From NCBI RefSeq assembly GCF_022865125.1, contig NZ_CP094828.1, positions 3,403,219-3,467,218 on the forward strand: a stretch of DNA of 64,000 nt, read 5' to 3'. The position numbers were made by a program, and so were the translations under genes. The notes beneath the pieces were generated by a model. It saw only the letters and a program-made list of their open reading frames with translations. It was not told the DNA's origin and did not search any database. How positions within the stretch are numbered: the stretch's first letter is position 1; every line of letters begins with the position of its first letter. This DNA is from Acuticoccus sp. I52.16.1. GTDB taxonomy: Bacteria > Pseudomonadota > Alphaproteobacteria > Rhizobiales > Amorphaceae. Below, one piece after another: positions 34,941 to 43,086 of the stretch.

Positions 34941-36193
34941 TCGCCGGAGCGGCCGCCGGATTTCTCCAGGAGCCGCACGCCGCCGATCACCATGCCCCGG
35001 TCCATCGCCTTGGCCATGTCGTAAAGGGTCAGGCATGCCGCGCTGACGGCGGTGAGCGCCTCCATCTCGACCCCGGTGCGACCCGTGGTCTTGGCCCGCG
35101 CGGTGACGCGGTAGCCCGGAAGCGCGGGATCGGCCGCGAGGTCCACCGAGACCGAGGAGAGCGGCAGCGGATGGCAGAGCGGGATCAGCTCGGAGGTCTT
35201 CTTCGCCGCCATGATGCCGGCGATGCGCGCCACGGCGACGACGTCGCCCTTCTTCACGTTGCCCGCCAGGATCGCCTCCAGCGTCTCCGGCGCCATGGTC
35301 ACGGTGCCCTCGGCCACGGCGACGCGGGTGGTCTCGGCCTTGCCGGCAACGTCGACCATGTGGGCGGCGCCGGTCGCGTCGAGGTGGGTGAGCGGGTTGC
35401 CGAGCAGCGCGCGCGTCGCCGCGGCGACGTCCGCGTGGCGCATCAGGCTCTCGCCGACGAGGAAGGCGCCGGCGCCGGCGGCCTGCAGCCGCGTCACGTC
35501 GGCGTGGGTGGCGATGCCGGACTCGGCGATCATGATGCGGTCGCCGGGGACCATGGCCGCCAGCCGCTCGGTCACGCCGAGATCGGTGACGAAGGTGCGC
35601 AGATCGCGATTGTTGACGCCGATCAGCGGCGAGGGGAGGGCGAGCGCCCGCTCCATGTCGCGCTCGTCGTGCACCTCAAGGAGGGCGGCCATGCCGAGCG
35701 CGGCCGCGGTGTCGACGAGGGCGCGGGCCAGCGCGTCGTCGACGGCGGTCATGATGACGAGGATCGCGTCCGCACCCCACACTCGCGCCTCGAACACCTG
35801 CTCGGGCACGTACATGAAGTCCTTGCGCAGCACCGGCAGCGTGACGGCCTCGCGCGCTGCGGTGAGGAACTCGGGCGCCCCTTGAAAGGACGGCTTGTCG
35901 GTCAACACCGAGAGGCAGGCGGCGCCGCCTTCGGCGTAGGCCCGGGCCAATGCCGGAGGGTCGAAGTCGGGACGGATGAGACCTTTGGACGGGCTCGCCT
36001 TCTTGATCTCGGCGATGAGCCCCGGCCGGCCGGCGGCCGCGGCGGCGCGCAAGGCGCCGGTGAAGTCGCGCGGCGGGGCGGCGGCTTCGGCGCGGGCACG
36101 CCAGGCCGCGCCGTCCTCCACCAGGCGCGCGGCCGCGATTTCCTCGCGTTTGTACGCCTCGATGCGGGCGAGAATGTCGGGAGCGGCGTCCAT
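34925..36193 (-). CDS. TrpC-MoaC fusion: indole-3-glycerol phosphate synthase / cyclic pyranopterin monophosphate synthase
   Basis: One uninterrupted 422-codon frame with two enzymes. Residues 1-264 are Trp[65 protein letters not shown] and FLVGESLMR. Residues from about 268 are Moa[67 protein letters not shown] and [14 protein letters not shown], with its catalytic His and Lys. The junction reads [11 protein letters not shown] with no stop, no ATG/GTG/TTG at the expected MoaC start and no linker. In many relatives trpC and moaC are adjacent separate genes. Tryptophan synthesis and Mo cofactor step 2 would share a polypeptide. A sequencing indel at the junction is the main alternative. Confidence 0.88.
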   Translation of the reverse strand: MDAAPDILARIEAYKREEIAAARLVEDGAAWRARAEAAAPPRDFTGALRAAAAAGRPGLIAEIKKASPSKGLIRPDFDPPALARAYAEGGAACLSVLTDKPSFQGAPEFLTAAREAVTLPVLRKDFMYVPEQVFEARVWGADAILVIMTAVDDALARALVDTAAALGMAALLEVHDERDMERALALPSPLIGVNNRDLRTFVTDLGVTERLAAMVPGDRIMIAESGIATHADVTRLQAAGAGAFLVGESLMRHADVAAATRALLGNPLTHLDATGAAHMVDVAGKAETTRVAVAEGTVTMAPETLEAILAGNVKKGDVVAVARIAGIMAAKKTSELIPLCHPLPLSSVSVDLAADPALPGYRVTARAKTTGRTGVEMEALTAVSAACLTLYDMAKAMDRGMVIGGVRLLEKSGGRSGEWRAS

Positions 36194-36198
36194 GGCGT

Positions 36199-37239
36199 CT
36201 ACTTCGCGCTTGTCGGCTTGGGGGCGGCGGCATTCGAGAAGGAGACGAGCGCCTCCAGCCGGGCCGCGGCGGACCCGTCGTCGATCAGCTTCTGCGCCAG
36301 TGCGACCCCCTCGGCAAGGGTCGCCGCCTTCTGTGCCACCACCAGCGCGCCAGCGGCGTTGAGGCAGGCGATGTCGCGGTAGGCGCTCGGCTCGCCGGCG
36401 AGCACCGCCTTCAGCGCGGCGGCGTTGTGCGCACCGTCGCCGCCGACGAGATCGGCCAAGGCGGCACGCGGCAGGCCCGCGTCCTCGGGCGTGATGGTGA
36501 AGGTGGTGACGGCCCCGTTCTCGACCGCGGCGACCTCTGTCTCGGCCGTGGTCGTCATCTCGTCGAGCCCGTCGGTGCCGTGGACGACCCAGACGCGGTC
36601 CGCCCCCAGTGCCGCCAGCGCCTCGGCCAGCGGGCGCACCCACTCTGAGGCGAAGACGCCCAGGAGCTGACGCTTCACCCCCGCCGGGTTCGACATCGGC
36701 CCGAGCAGGTTGAAGATCGTGCGGGTGCCCAGCTCCACGCGCGCCGGGCCGACATGCTTCATCGCCGCGTGGTGCGCCGGGGCGAACATGAAGCCGATGC
36801 CGGCGGTGCGGATGCAGGCGGCGATCCCCTCCGGCGTCAGGTCCAGCACGATGCCGAGCGAAGAGAGAACGTCCGCTGCCCCCGACTTGGAGGAGAGCGC
36901 GCGGTTGCCGTGCTTGGCCACCGGAACCCCCGCCGCCGCGACGATGAAGGCCGCGCAGGTGGAGACGTTGTAGGTGCCGGACGCGTCGCCCCCGGTGCCG
37001 ACGATGTCGATCGCGTCGGCCGGTGCGGCGACGGGGAGCATGCGTGCCCGCATCACCTCCACCGCGCCGGCGATCTCCTCGACCGTCTCGCCGCGGACGC
37101 GCAGCGCCATCAGCAGGCCGCCGATCTGCGCCGGCGTCGCCTCGCCCGACATCAGCACGTCGAACGCGGCCGACGCCTCCGCCCGCGACAGCGCTTCGCC
37201 GGCCGCCGCCTTGGCGATGAAGGTCTTGAGGTTAGCCAC
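36199..37239 (-). CDS. trpD: Anthranilate phosphoribosyltransferase
   Basis: Joins anthranilate to PRPP in tryptophan synthesis. 346 residues: [20 protein letters not shown] (PRPP loop GTGGD), [37 protein letters not shown] and [14 protein letters not shown]. The next gene, trpC-moaC, starts 5 bp after its stop. No trpE or trpG lies upstream; ppiD does, 36 bp away, so the anthranilate synthase genes must be elsewhere, as in other alphaproteobacteria with a fused trpE(G). Confidence 0.94.
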   Translation of the reverse strand: MANLKTFIAKAAAGEALSRAEASAAFDVLMSGEATPAQIGGLLMALRVRGETVEEIAGAVEVMRARMLPVAAPADAIDIVGTGGDASGTYNVSTCAAFIVAAAGVPVAKHGNRALSSKSGAADVLSSLGIVLDLTPEGIAACIRTAGIGFMFAPAHHAAMKHVGPARVELGTRTIFNLLGPMSNPAGVKRQLLGVFASEWVRPLAEALAALGADRVWVVHGTDGLDEMTTTAETEVAAVENGAVTTFTITPEDAGLPRAALADLVGGDGAHNAAALKAVLAGEPSAYRDIACLNAAGALVVAQKAATLAEGVALAQKLIDDGSAAARLEALVSFSNAAAPKPTSAK

Positions 37240-37275
37240 CGGAGCCTGCCCCGGCGCTCGCGCGCGGCGCCTTCA

Positions 37276-39156
37276 TCACCCCTGCCTCTGGGCGACGCCG
37301 GTGATCTGGTCGAGGATCGGCTGGTTCACCGTCGCCCCGACCTCGGTCTGCCACGCGTTCAGGAAGTCGAGCAGGACGGCGTTGGCGAGGTCCTCGTCGA
37401 GGCGCTGGCGCACCTGGGAGAGGGCCTGATCCTCGGCGAAGAAGGCCGGCTCGGAGACCGCGGCGACCTCCAGCACGATGCGCGAGTCGCCGTCGGCGAC
37501 CGACGCGGCGTGGCCGACCGGACCCTCGAACGCGGCGGTGGCCACGGCCTGCGGCAACTCGCCGGGCGCCTCGTTGAAGGTGAACGGGTCGGACCGCGCG
37601 ACCTGGGCGTCGTACTCGGCGGCGACGTCCTCGATCGGCGTGCCCTCGTTCACGGCGTCGACCGCCGCGCTCGCCAGCTCGTCGAGCTGGCGGGCCCGCT
37701 CGGCCTCCGTCCAGGCGAAGAGAACGTCGGTCTGCGCCTCGCCGAAGGGGCGCACGTCCGCCTCGATGATGGTGTCGACCTGGACCCAGATGGTGGCGTC
37801 GCCGTCCTCCACCGGGGCGGCGTCGTCGCCGGCCTCGGCGCGGAAGGCGGCGCCCAGCACCGTATCGCCACCCGTCACGTCGACGGTCTGCCCGTCGAGC
37901 CCGACACCTCCCGCGGTGACGGCTTCGACCGTCTGCAGCGGCAGGTCGAACCGCTCGGCGATCTCGCTGACCGGGGCACCGCCGGCGACCGCGTCGGTCA
38001 CGTCGGTCTGGAGCGCGCGCGCCTGATCCATCGCCTCGTCGAGGGCGAGCTGCTCGCGGATGTCGGCCTCGACCTCCTCGAACGGCTGCTTGGCGGCCTC
38101 CTGGATCTCTTCCACGCGCACCAGCGTCGGGCCGAAGCGGCCGTCGACGACGGTCGCCTTGCGCGCCTCGAGCTGGAACGCGGCGTCGGCGACGGCCTTG
38201 TTGAAGATGGCCGATTTGGTCACCAGGCCGAGGTCGACGTCGGCGCGCTTCTTGTCGAGCTGACGCAGGATCGCGGCGAAGGCGTAGCCCTCGTTGATGG
38301 CGTCGGCGGCCTTCTGCGCCAGCTCCGCGTCGTCGAGAACAACCTGCTGCACGCGGCGCATCTCGGGCTCGCCGTAGGCGCCGTCCGTCTCGTAGGCGCG
38401 GCGCACGGCGTCCGCGTCGACGACGTCGGGCTCGGCCAGAAGCTGCGGCGACAGGGTGACGGTGGTGAAGCTGCGACGCTCGGGCGCGCGGAACTCGTCC
38501 TTGTGCTCGTCGTAGTAGGCTTGCAGCTGCTCCTCGGTGGGATCGGCGATCGTCGCGAGGTTGGCGTCGGTGAGGCGGAAGGTCGCCACTTCGCGCGTCT
38601 GGTTGGTGAAACGGTTGACCGCCTCGAGGTAGGGCGTCGGCGCCTGCATGCCGCCGAGGAGACTATTGGTCCACATCTCCTGCACGGTCGCATCGCGCTC
38701 GATCTCGATGAACTCGTTCTCGCTGTAGCCGAAGTTGGCGAGGTAGCGGTTGAACGCGTTGCGGTCGAACCGGCCGCCGGCGGCGAAGCGCGGGTCGGTG
38801 CGCAGCTGCTCGGCCAGCGTCTCGTCGCCGACGTCGATGCCGATGGTGCGCGCCGCGTCCACCTGGAGCGCCTCGGTCACCAGCGACTGCAGCACCGAGT
38901 TGGCGAGGCCGAAGTTCTGGATCTCCTCCGGCGTCAGCGCGCGGCCGAGCTGTTGCGAGATGCGGATGGACTGAAGTCGCCAGGCACGTTCAAATTCACG
39001 GGCGGTGACCGGGGTGTCGCCCACCCGCGCCACTTCGGACACGTTGGTGGTATTGACGACGCCGGATACGCCCCAGACGGCGAACGAAAGGACGAGGACA
39101 GCGATGAGTATCTTGGCGAAGGGACCCTTCGCCCCTCGTCGCAGTGCATTCAACAT
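37276..39156 (-). CDS. ppiD: Membrane-anchored periplasmic folding chaperone/PPIase, PpiD/SurA-like
   Basis: 626 residues. An N-terminal cytoplasmic stub ([14 protein letters not shown]) and one membrane helix (about 16-34, [17 protein letters not shown]) are followed by a SurA_N-like domain ([18 protein letters not shown] onward), then a parvulin-type rotamase region around 255-370 and a long acidic, Ala/Asp-rich C-terminal part. Helps fold exported proteins at the inner membrane. First gene of the minus-strand trp/moa operon and divergent from tpiA across 108 bp. Confidence 0.85.
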   Translation of the reverse strand: MLNALRRGAKGPFAKILIAVLVLSFAVWGVSGVVNTTNVSEVARVGDTPVTAREFERAWRLQSIRISQQLGRALTPEEIQNFGLANSVLQSLVTEALQVDAARTIGIDVGDETLAEQLRTDPRFAAGGRFDRNAFNRYLANFGYSENEFIEIERDATVQEMWTNSLLGGMQAPTPYLEAVNRFTNQTREVATFRLTDANLATIADPTEEQLQAYYDEHKDEFRAPERRSFTTVTLSPQLLAEPDVVDADAVRRAYETDGAYGEPEMRRVQQVVLDDAELAQKAADAINEGYAFAAILRQLDKKRADVDLGLVTKSAIFNKAVADAAFQLEARKATVVDGRFGPTLVRVEEIQEAAKQPFEEVEADIREQLALDEAMDQARALQTDVTDAVAGGAPVSEIAERFDLPLQTVEAVTAGGVGLDGQTVDVTGGDTVLGAAFRAEAGDDAAPVEDGDATIWVQVDTIIEADVRPFGEAQTDVLFAWTEAERARQLDELASAAVDAVNEGTPIEDVAAEYDAQVARSDPFTFNEAPGELPQAVATAAFEGPVGHAASVADGDSRIVLEVAAVSEPAFFAEDQALSQVRQRLDEDLANAVLLDFLNAWQTEVGATVNQPILDQITGVAQRQG

Positions 39157-39264
39157 GTAAGAGCCGTTTGTTTACGCCGTGCGCGGCATACGCACGATGG
39201 AACACAGCGGCAAGTGCCGAATACGGTGCGCCCCACCGCCGACCGCACGAGAAAGGGACACGGA

Positions 39265-40005
39265 ATGCTCATCGCAGGCAACTGGAAAATGAACGGCACG
39301 CCCGAGTCGATGGAGGAGTTCGGCCGGATGATCGCCCGTGCGCCGGAGGTCACCACCCGCGGGATCGACCTCCTGGTGTGTCCGCCGGCGGTGCTGATCT
39401 CCAAGTTCGCCGACCGCGCCACGGTGTCCAAGATCGCCATCGGCGGGCAGGACTGTCACCCCGAGGAGAAGGGCGCCCACACCGGCGACATTTCCGCCGA
39501 GATGCTGGCCGCATGCGGTGCATCGGCCGTGATCGTCGGCCATTCCGAGCGCCGCGCCGACCACGGCGAGACCGACGCGCTCGTCGCCGCCAAGGCCGCG
39601 GCGGCGCAGCGGGCGGGGCTGACCGCCATCGTGTGCGTCGGCGAGACCGAGGCCCAGCGCGACGCCGGCGAGACCGAGGCCGTGGTCGGCACCCAGCTCG
39701 ACGGATCGGTCCCGGCGACGCTGGATCCGGCCAAGCTGGTCGTCGCCTACGAGCCGGTCTGGGCGATCGGAACCGGGCGCACGCCCTCGGTGGAGGACGT
39801 CGCGGCCGTGCATGCGGCGATTCGCGCCAAGCTCGCCGAGCGGTTCCCCGCGCACGTCGCCATCCTCTACGGCGGCTCGGTCAAGCCGTCCAACGCGGCC
39901 GAGCTGCTGGCGGTGGAGAACGTCGACGGTGCGCTCGTGGGCGGCGCCAGCCTCAAGGCCGAGGATTTCCTGGGGATCGCTCTGGCGGCGCCGAAACCGG
40001 CCTGA
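39265..40005 (+). CDS. tpiA: Triosephosphate isomerase
   Basis: Interconverts dihydroxyacetone phosphate and glyceraldehyde 3-phosphate. 246 residues: [10 protein letters not shown] (catalytic Lys), [18 protein letters not shown], catalytic His in VIVGHSERR, catalytic Glu in [16 protein letters not shown], and [15 protein letters not shown] with LVGGASL. The 3' end overlaps the convergent ceramidase-like gene by 53 bp. Confidence 0.96.
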   Translation: MLIAGNWKMNGTPESMEEFGRMIARAPEVTTRGIDLLVCPPAVLISKFADRATVSKIAIGGQDCHPEEKGAHTGDISAEMLAACGASAVIVGHSERRADHGETDALVAAKAAAAQRAGLTAIVCVGETEAQRDAGETEAVVGTQLDGSVPATLDPAKLVVAYEPVWAIGTGRTPSVEDVAAVHAAIRAKLAERFPAHVAILYGGSVKPSNAAELLAVENVDGALVGGASLKAEDFLGIALAAPKPA

Positions 40006-40672
40006 CGTTTCGGCGTGGCGGTCCCTCGCCGTGGCGGATCAGCGCCACGGTGAGGTGGCCGAGGAGAAGCCCGTTGAGGAGGTGCCACAGGATGTGCGTG
40101 CCGGTGGGTAACCTCTCGCACATGGCCGCGTCGACGGTGCGAAACGTCAGCGAGAGAGCGAAGATCGCGGCCCCGAGGATGAGCGCCCGGCCCGCCGCGC
40201 CGCGCCCGGACGCCCACAGCGCCGCGCCGACGACGCCGAGCGCGAGGAGCGGCGGGATGTAGCCCTGCGAGCCGTTGAGGTCGACCGCGCGGCCCAGTAG
40301 CTGGCCGCCGACTGCCGAAACGGCGACGAAGCCTGCCGTGACGGCCGCCGCGCCCCACCACGCCATCCCGGCGAAGCGCCGCATCGCCAACGCCATGTAG
40401 CCGACGATGAAGAGCTGGATGGGGACGACGTCGGCCAGCGCCGCCAGCGGTGTCGCGACCGTGTGGAAGAGGAACGAGCCGACGCCGATCGCCACCATGA
40501 CGGCGATGAGGAGCGCGACGCCGACGTCCGGTCCGCCGCGCCGCCGTGCCACGATGGCGGCAACCGCCGCCGCCACCAGAAAGGCGGCGTTTGACCAGGC
40601 GTTGAGCGGCTCGGCCCAGAACTCCGGGCCGAGCCGCTCGCAATAATTGTCGATCGGTCGGTGCCAGTCCAT
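39953..40672 (-). CDS. Ceramidase-like (CREST superfamily) integral membrane protein
   Basis: 239 residues, about seven hydrophobic segments. Superfamily pattern: [21 protein letters not shown] at the start (E and N/S of the first motif), [19 protein letters not shown] (HxxT..D), and HILWHLLNG (H..WH) near the C-terminus, together giving the His/Asp metal site of alkaline ceramidase-type hydrolases. The substrate in bacteria is uncertain (amide lipid hydrolysis is inference). The last 17 codons overlap the tpiA 3' end. Confidence 0.7.
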   Translation of the reverse strand: MDWHRPIDNYCERLGPEFWAEPLNAWSNAAFLVAAAVAAIVARRRGGPDVGVALLIAVMVAIGVGSFLFHTVATPLAALADVVPIQLFIVGYMALAMRRFAGMAWWGAAAVTAGFVAVSAVGGQLLGRAVDLNGSQGYIPPLLALGVVGAALWASGRGAAGRALILGAAIFALSLTFRTVDAAMCERLPTGTHILWHLLNGLLLGHLTVALIRHGEGPPRRNVRPVSAPPERSPGNPRP

Positions 40673-40764
40673 GCGTGCCCCGCTGATGGGGCGGCGCCCC
40701 GGTGCCGTGGCATCTTACGGCGCGGCAGCGTGCCCGTCGCGTGGCGGCGCGCCGCAGTCGCCGT

Positions 40765-41367
40765 TCAGGCGGGCATCCGCTCCAGCATGCCGGTCAGCGA
40801 GTTGCGCACCGCCGGCCACTCGTGCGGCAGGATCGAATAGACGACCGTGTCGCGCAGGGAGCCGTCGGGCGCGATCTGGTGGTTGCGAAGGACGCCGTCG
40901 AGCTTGGCGCCCAGCCGCTCGATCGCCTTGCGGCTGGCGCGGTTCATGAAGTGCGTGCGGAATTCCACCGCGATGCAGTCGAGCGCCTCGAACGCGTGCC
41001 CCAGCAGCAGCCGCTTGGCCTGCGTGTTCAGCCGCGTGCGCTGCACGCGCTGGGCGTACCAGGTGGAGCCGATCTCGACCCGCTGGTTGGCCCGGTCGAC
41101 GTTCATGTAGGTCGTCATGCCGGCGATCCGGCCCTCGCCGTCGAACACGGTGAACGGCACCATGGTGCCCGCCTCCTGCAGGCCGAGGCGGCGGTCGATC
41201 TCGGCCGTCATCCCGTCTCGGCTGGGCACCGCCGTGTACCACAGACGCCACACGTCGCCGTCCTCCGCCGCCTCCACCAGGCCGTCGTGGTGGGCATGCG
41301 CCAGCGGGGCGAGGGTGACGTGGCTGTCGCGCAGCGTCACGGGCGCGATCGTCGGCTTCGTCGTCAT
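40765..41367 (-). CDS. GNAT-family N-acetyltransferase (RimJ/RimL type)
   Basis: 200 residues, a GNAT fold of the RimL kind: VTLRDSHVTLAPLAHAHHDG start, RVEIGSTWYAQRVQRTRLNT (acetyl-CoA binding region in this subgroup), LLLGHAFEALDCIAVEFRTH, and NRASRKAIERLGAKLDGVLR. Acceptor unknown. The ATG overlaps the GST stop as ATGA, so the two are coupled. Confidence 0.82.
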   Translation of the reverse strand: MTTKPTIAPVTLRDSHVTLAPLAHAHHDGLVEAAEDGDVWRLWYTAVPSRDGMTAEIDRRLGLQEAGTMVPFTVFDGEGRIAGMTTYMNVDRANQRVEIGSTWYAQRVQRTRLNTQAKRLLLGHAFEALDCIAVEFRTHFMNRASRKAIERLGAKLDGVLRNHQIAPDGSLRDTVVYSILPHEWPAVRNSLTGMLERMPA

Positions 41368-41990
41368 TCTGCGGTCATCTCCTTGGCGTCGGCATCGTCC
41401 AGCGCGGTCGCGCGGCGGTAGGCTTCGCGGGCCGCCATGCGTTCGGAATAGGCGGTGAAGGCGGCGCGCGGCTCGATGCTGCCGAACGCCAGCCCCCAGG
41501 TCACCTGCGCGCCGACGTAGACGTCGGCCGCGGTGAAGCGGTCACCGGCGATGTAGGGCCCGGCCGAGACCGCGGCCTCGAGCGCGTCGAGCGTGCGCGC
41601 GTATGTGCCGAAGCCGACCATCCGGCTGCGCTCGGCGGAGATCTCCACCTGGAGCGCGTGCATCGTGACCGCCGGTTCCAGACAGCCCGCGGCGAAGAAG
41701 AGCCAGCGATAGTAGGCTGCCCGGTGCGCCGGCTCGGGCGCGAGGCCGGCGGCGGGAAAAGCGTCGGCGAGATAGGCGCAGATGGCGGCGGTCTCGGTGA
41801 CGACGGCGTCGCCGTGGCGGATCGCCGGCACCTTGCCCATGGGGTTGAGCGCCCGGTACTGCGCCGCCGCCGTGCCGCCTTCGCCGTAGGGGACGACGAC
41901 GCGTTCGTAGGGGGCGCCGATCTCCTCCAGCATCCAGCGGGCCATCCGCCCGCGCGACATCGGATTGGTGTAGAGCGTGACGTCGGCCAT
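41364..41990 (-). CDS. Glutathione S-transferase family protein
   Basis: 208 residues: thioredoxin-like N-terminal domain (VTLYTNPMSRGRMARWMLEE, with Ser near residue 10 as a likely thiol-activating residue), NPMGKVPAIRHGDAVVTETAAIC (cis-Pro and glutathione-binding ES/ET motif), then an all-helical C-terminal domain with GDRFTAADVYVG. Conjugation or stress role is generic and the substrate is unknown. The 302 bp that follow upstream (41991-42292) are GC-rich with no supportable gene or clear signal. Confidence 0.85.
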   Translation of the reverse strand: MADVTLYTNPMSRGRMARWMLEEIGAPYERVVVPYGEGGTAAAQYRALNPMGKVPAIRHGDAVVTETAAICAYLADAFPAAGLAPEPAHRAAYYRWLFFAAGCLEPAVTMHALQVEISAERSRMVGFGTYARTLDALEAAVSAGPYIAGDRFTAADVYVGAQVTWGLAFGSIEPRAAFTAYSERMAAREAYRRATALDDADAKEMTAE

Positions 41991-42292
41991 GGGGGCCTCC
42001 CGGTGAACCGGCCGGTCGTATCCCTCCGCCCGGGCGACTGCAACCGGCGCCGTGCGCTCTGCCGCCGAGGCCGTGATTTTGCTGGATTCGTGACCACGAA
42101 CCGCCCGCTGTGTGAACCATGCGGCCTGTGCGGGCGCGCACGACCGCGGGCCGGGGCGACGCCGGCGTCAGGCCGAGCGTCACCGGCGACCGCCGGGCGG
42201 GACGGAAGGACGGAAGGGGAAGACGCCGGCCGCGACGAGGGGCCGGAGCGAAGGGCGGCGCGCGCGTCGCCGCTAAGCGCGAGCGGGGATGC

Positions 42293-42784
42293 TCAGGCTT
42301 CGTGCTCCAGATATTGCCGCGTGATCCACGTGGCGGCGAGGACGGGCTTCAGCCCGCCTTCGATCTCGACGGTGACCGACCAGGTGAGCGTCAGCTCGGC
42401 CGGCGTCTGGTCGTCGAGGTGTGTCAGCGAGAAGCGGCCGCGCACCCGCGAGCCACACCGCACCGGTGCCAGAAAGCGCACCCGGTCGAACCCGTAGTCG
42501 AGGTTCATCCGGACCCCGGTCCGCTGCGGCAGCGCGTCGTTCGACATCGCCGGCAACAGCGACAGCGTCAGAAACCCGTGGGCAATCGTCCCGCCGAAGG
42601 GCGATTCGGCCTTCGCCCGGACGGGGTCCACGTGGATGAACTGGCGATCGCCGCTCGATTCGGCGTGCCGATCGATCAGCGCCTGGTCGACCGTGAACCA
42701 GCGGGAAACCCACATGTCCCGACCAACGGACTTGCGCAGGTCCCCTAGAGTTTGTGCGTCTTTTTCAAGCGCTTGCGGGTCCAT
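42293..42784 (-). CDS. MaoC-like dehydratase
   Basis: 163 residues, a single hotdog hydratase domain: VSRWFTVDQALIDRHAESSGDRQFIHVDP (catalytic D..H pattern of (R)-specific enoyl-CoA hydratases), then GGTIAHGFLTLSLLP. It resembles NodN/MaoC-type proteins. Substrate unknown, likely an acyl-CoA. The ATG at 42784 is preferred; an upstream frame to 42832 lacks domain support. Confidence 0.83.
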   Translation of the reverse strand: MDPQALEKDAQTLGDLRKSVGRDMWVSRWFTVDQALIDRHAESSGDRQFIHVDPVRAKAESPFGGTIAHGFLTLSLLPAMSNDALPQRTGVRMNLDYGFDRVRFLAPVRCGSRVRGRFSLTHLDDQTPAELTLTWSVTVEIEGGLKPVLAATWITRQYLEHEA

Positions 42785-43086
42785 CAAACCTCCCCGTACG
42801 TTCGTGACGAATACATTCTCGAACGGTCCCAAGTATGAGGCATCTTCTGCCCGTGTTGTGACTTTTAGTTATGCATTCGCGGGATAGGGGGACTGCTTGC
42901 TATGCATCCCGTCCAAGCATCCTGCACAACTGTGCACTGCGAGAAGCTGGGACGCTGATGCGCAATTGGGCGCCCCGCTCTGGCCGCGTTGTTGCATCGT
43001 CCGGCGCGACCGGCAACACCGCGTGCCGGACGCCACTGTTTGGGGCATGGTGCGCCACGCCGCCGGCAGGACCGAGGGAGACAGCC
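42785..43086. promoter_or_regulatory. Divergent intergenic region maoC/ppc
   Basis: 302 bp between the MaoC-like gene (minus) and ppc (plus). The first half (42790-42920) is AT-richer than its surroundings and must carry both promoters, but I could not define convincing -35/-10 pairs. The frame upstream of ppc remains open to 42871 without family similarity, so I treat it as leader. Confidence 0.3.

Noticed and set aside
42119-42748. Plus-strand frame over the MaoC-like gene
   Set aside because: It is the reverse-strand shadow of the MaoC-like gene with Arg/Pro-rich translation. The minus-strand frame has the hotdog motif.
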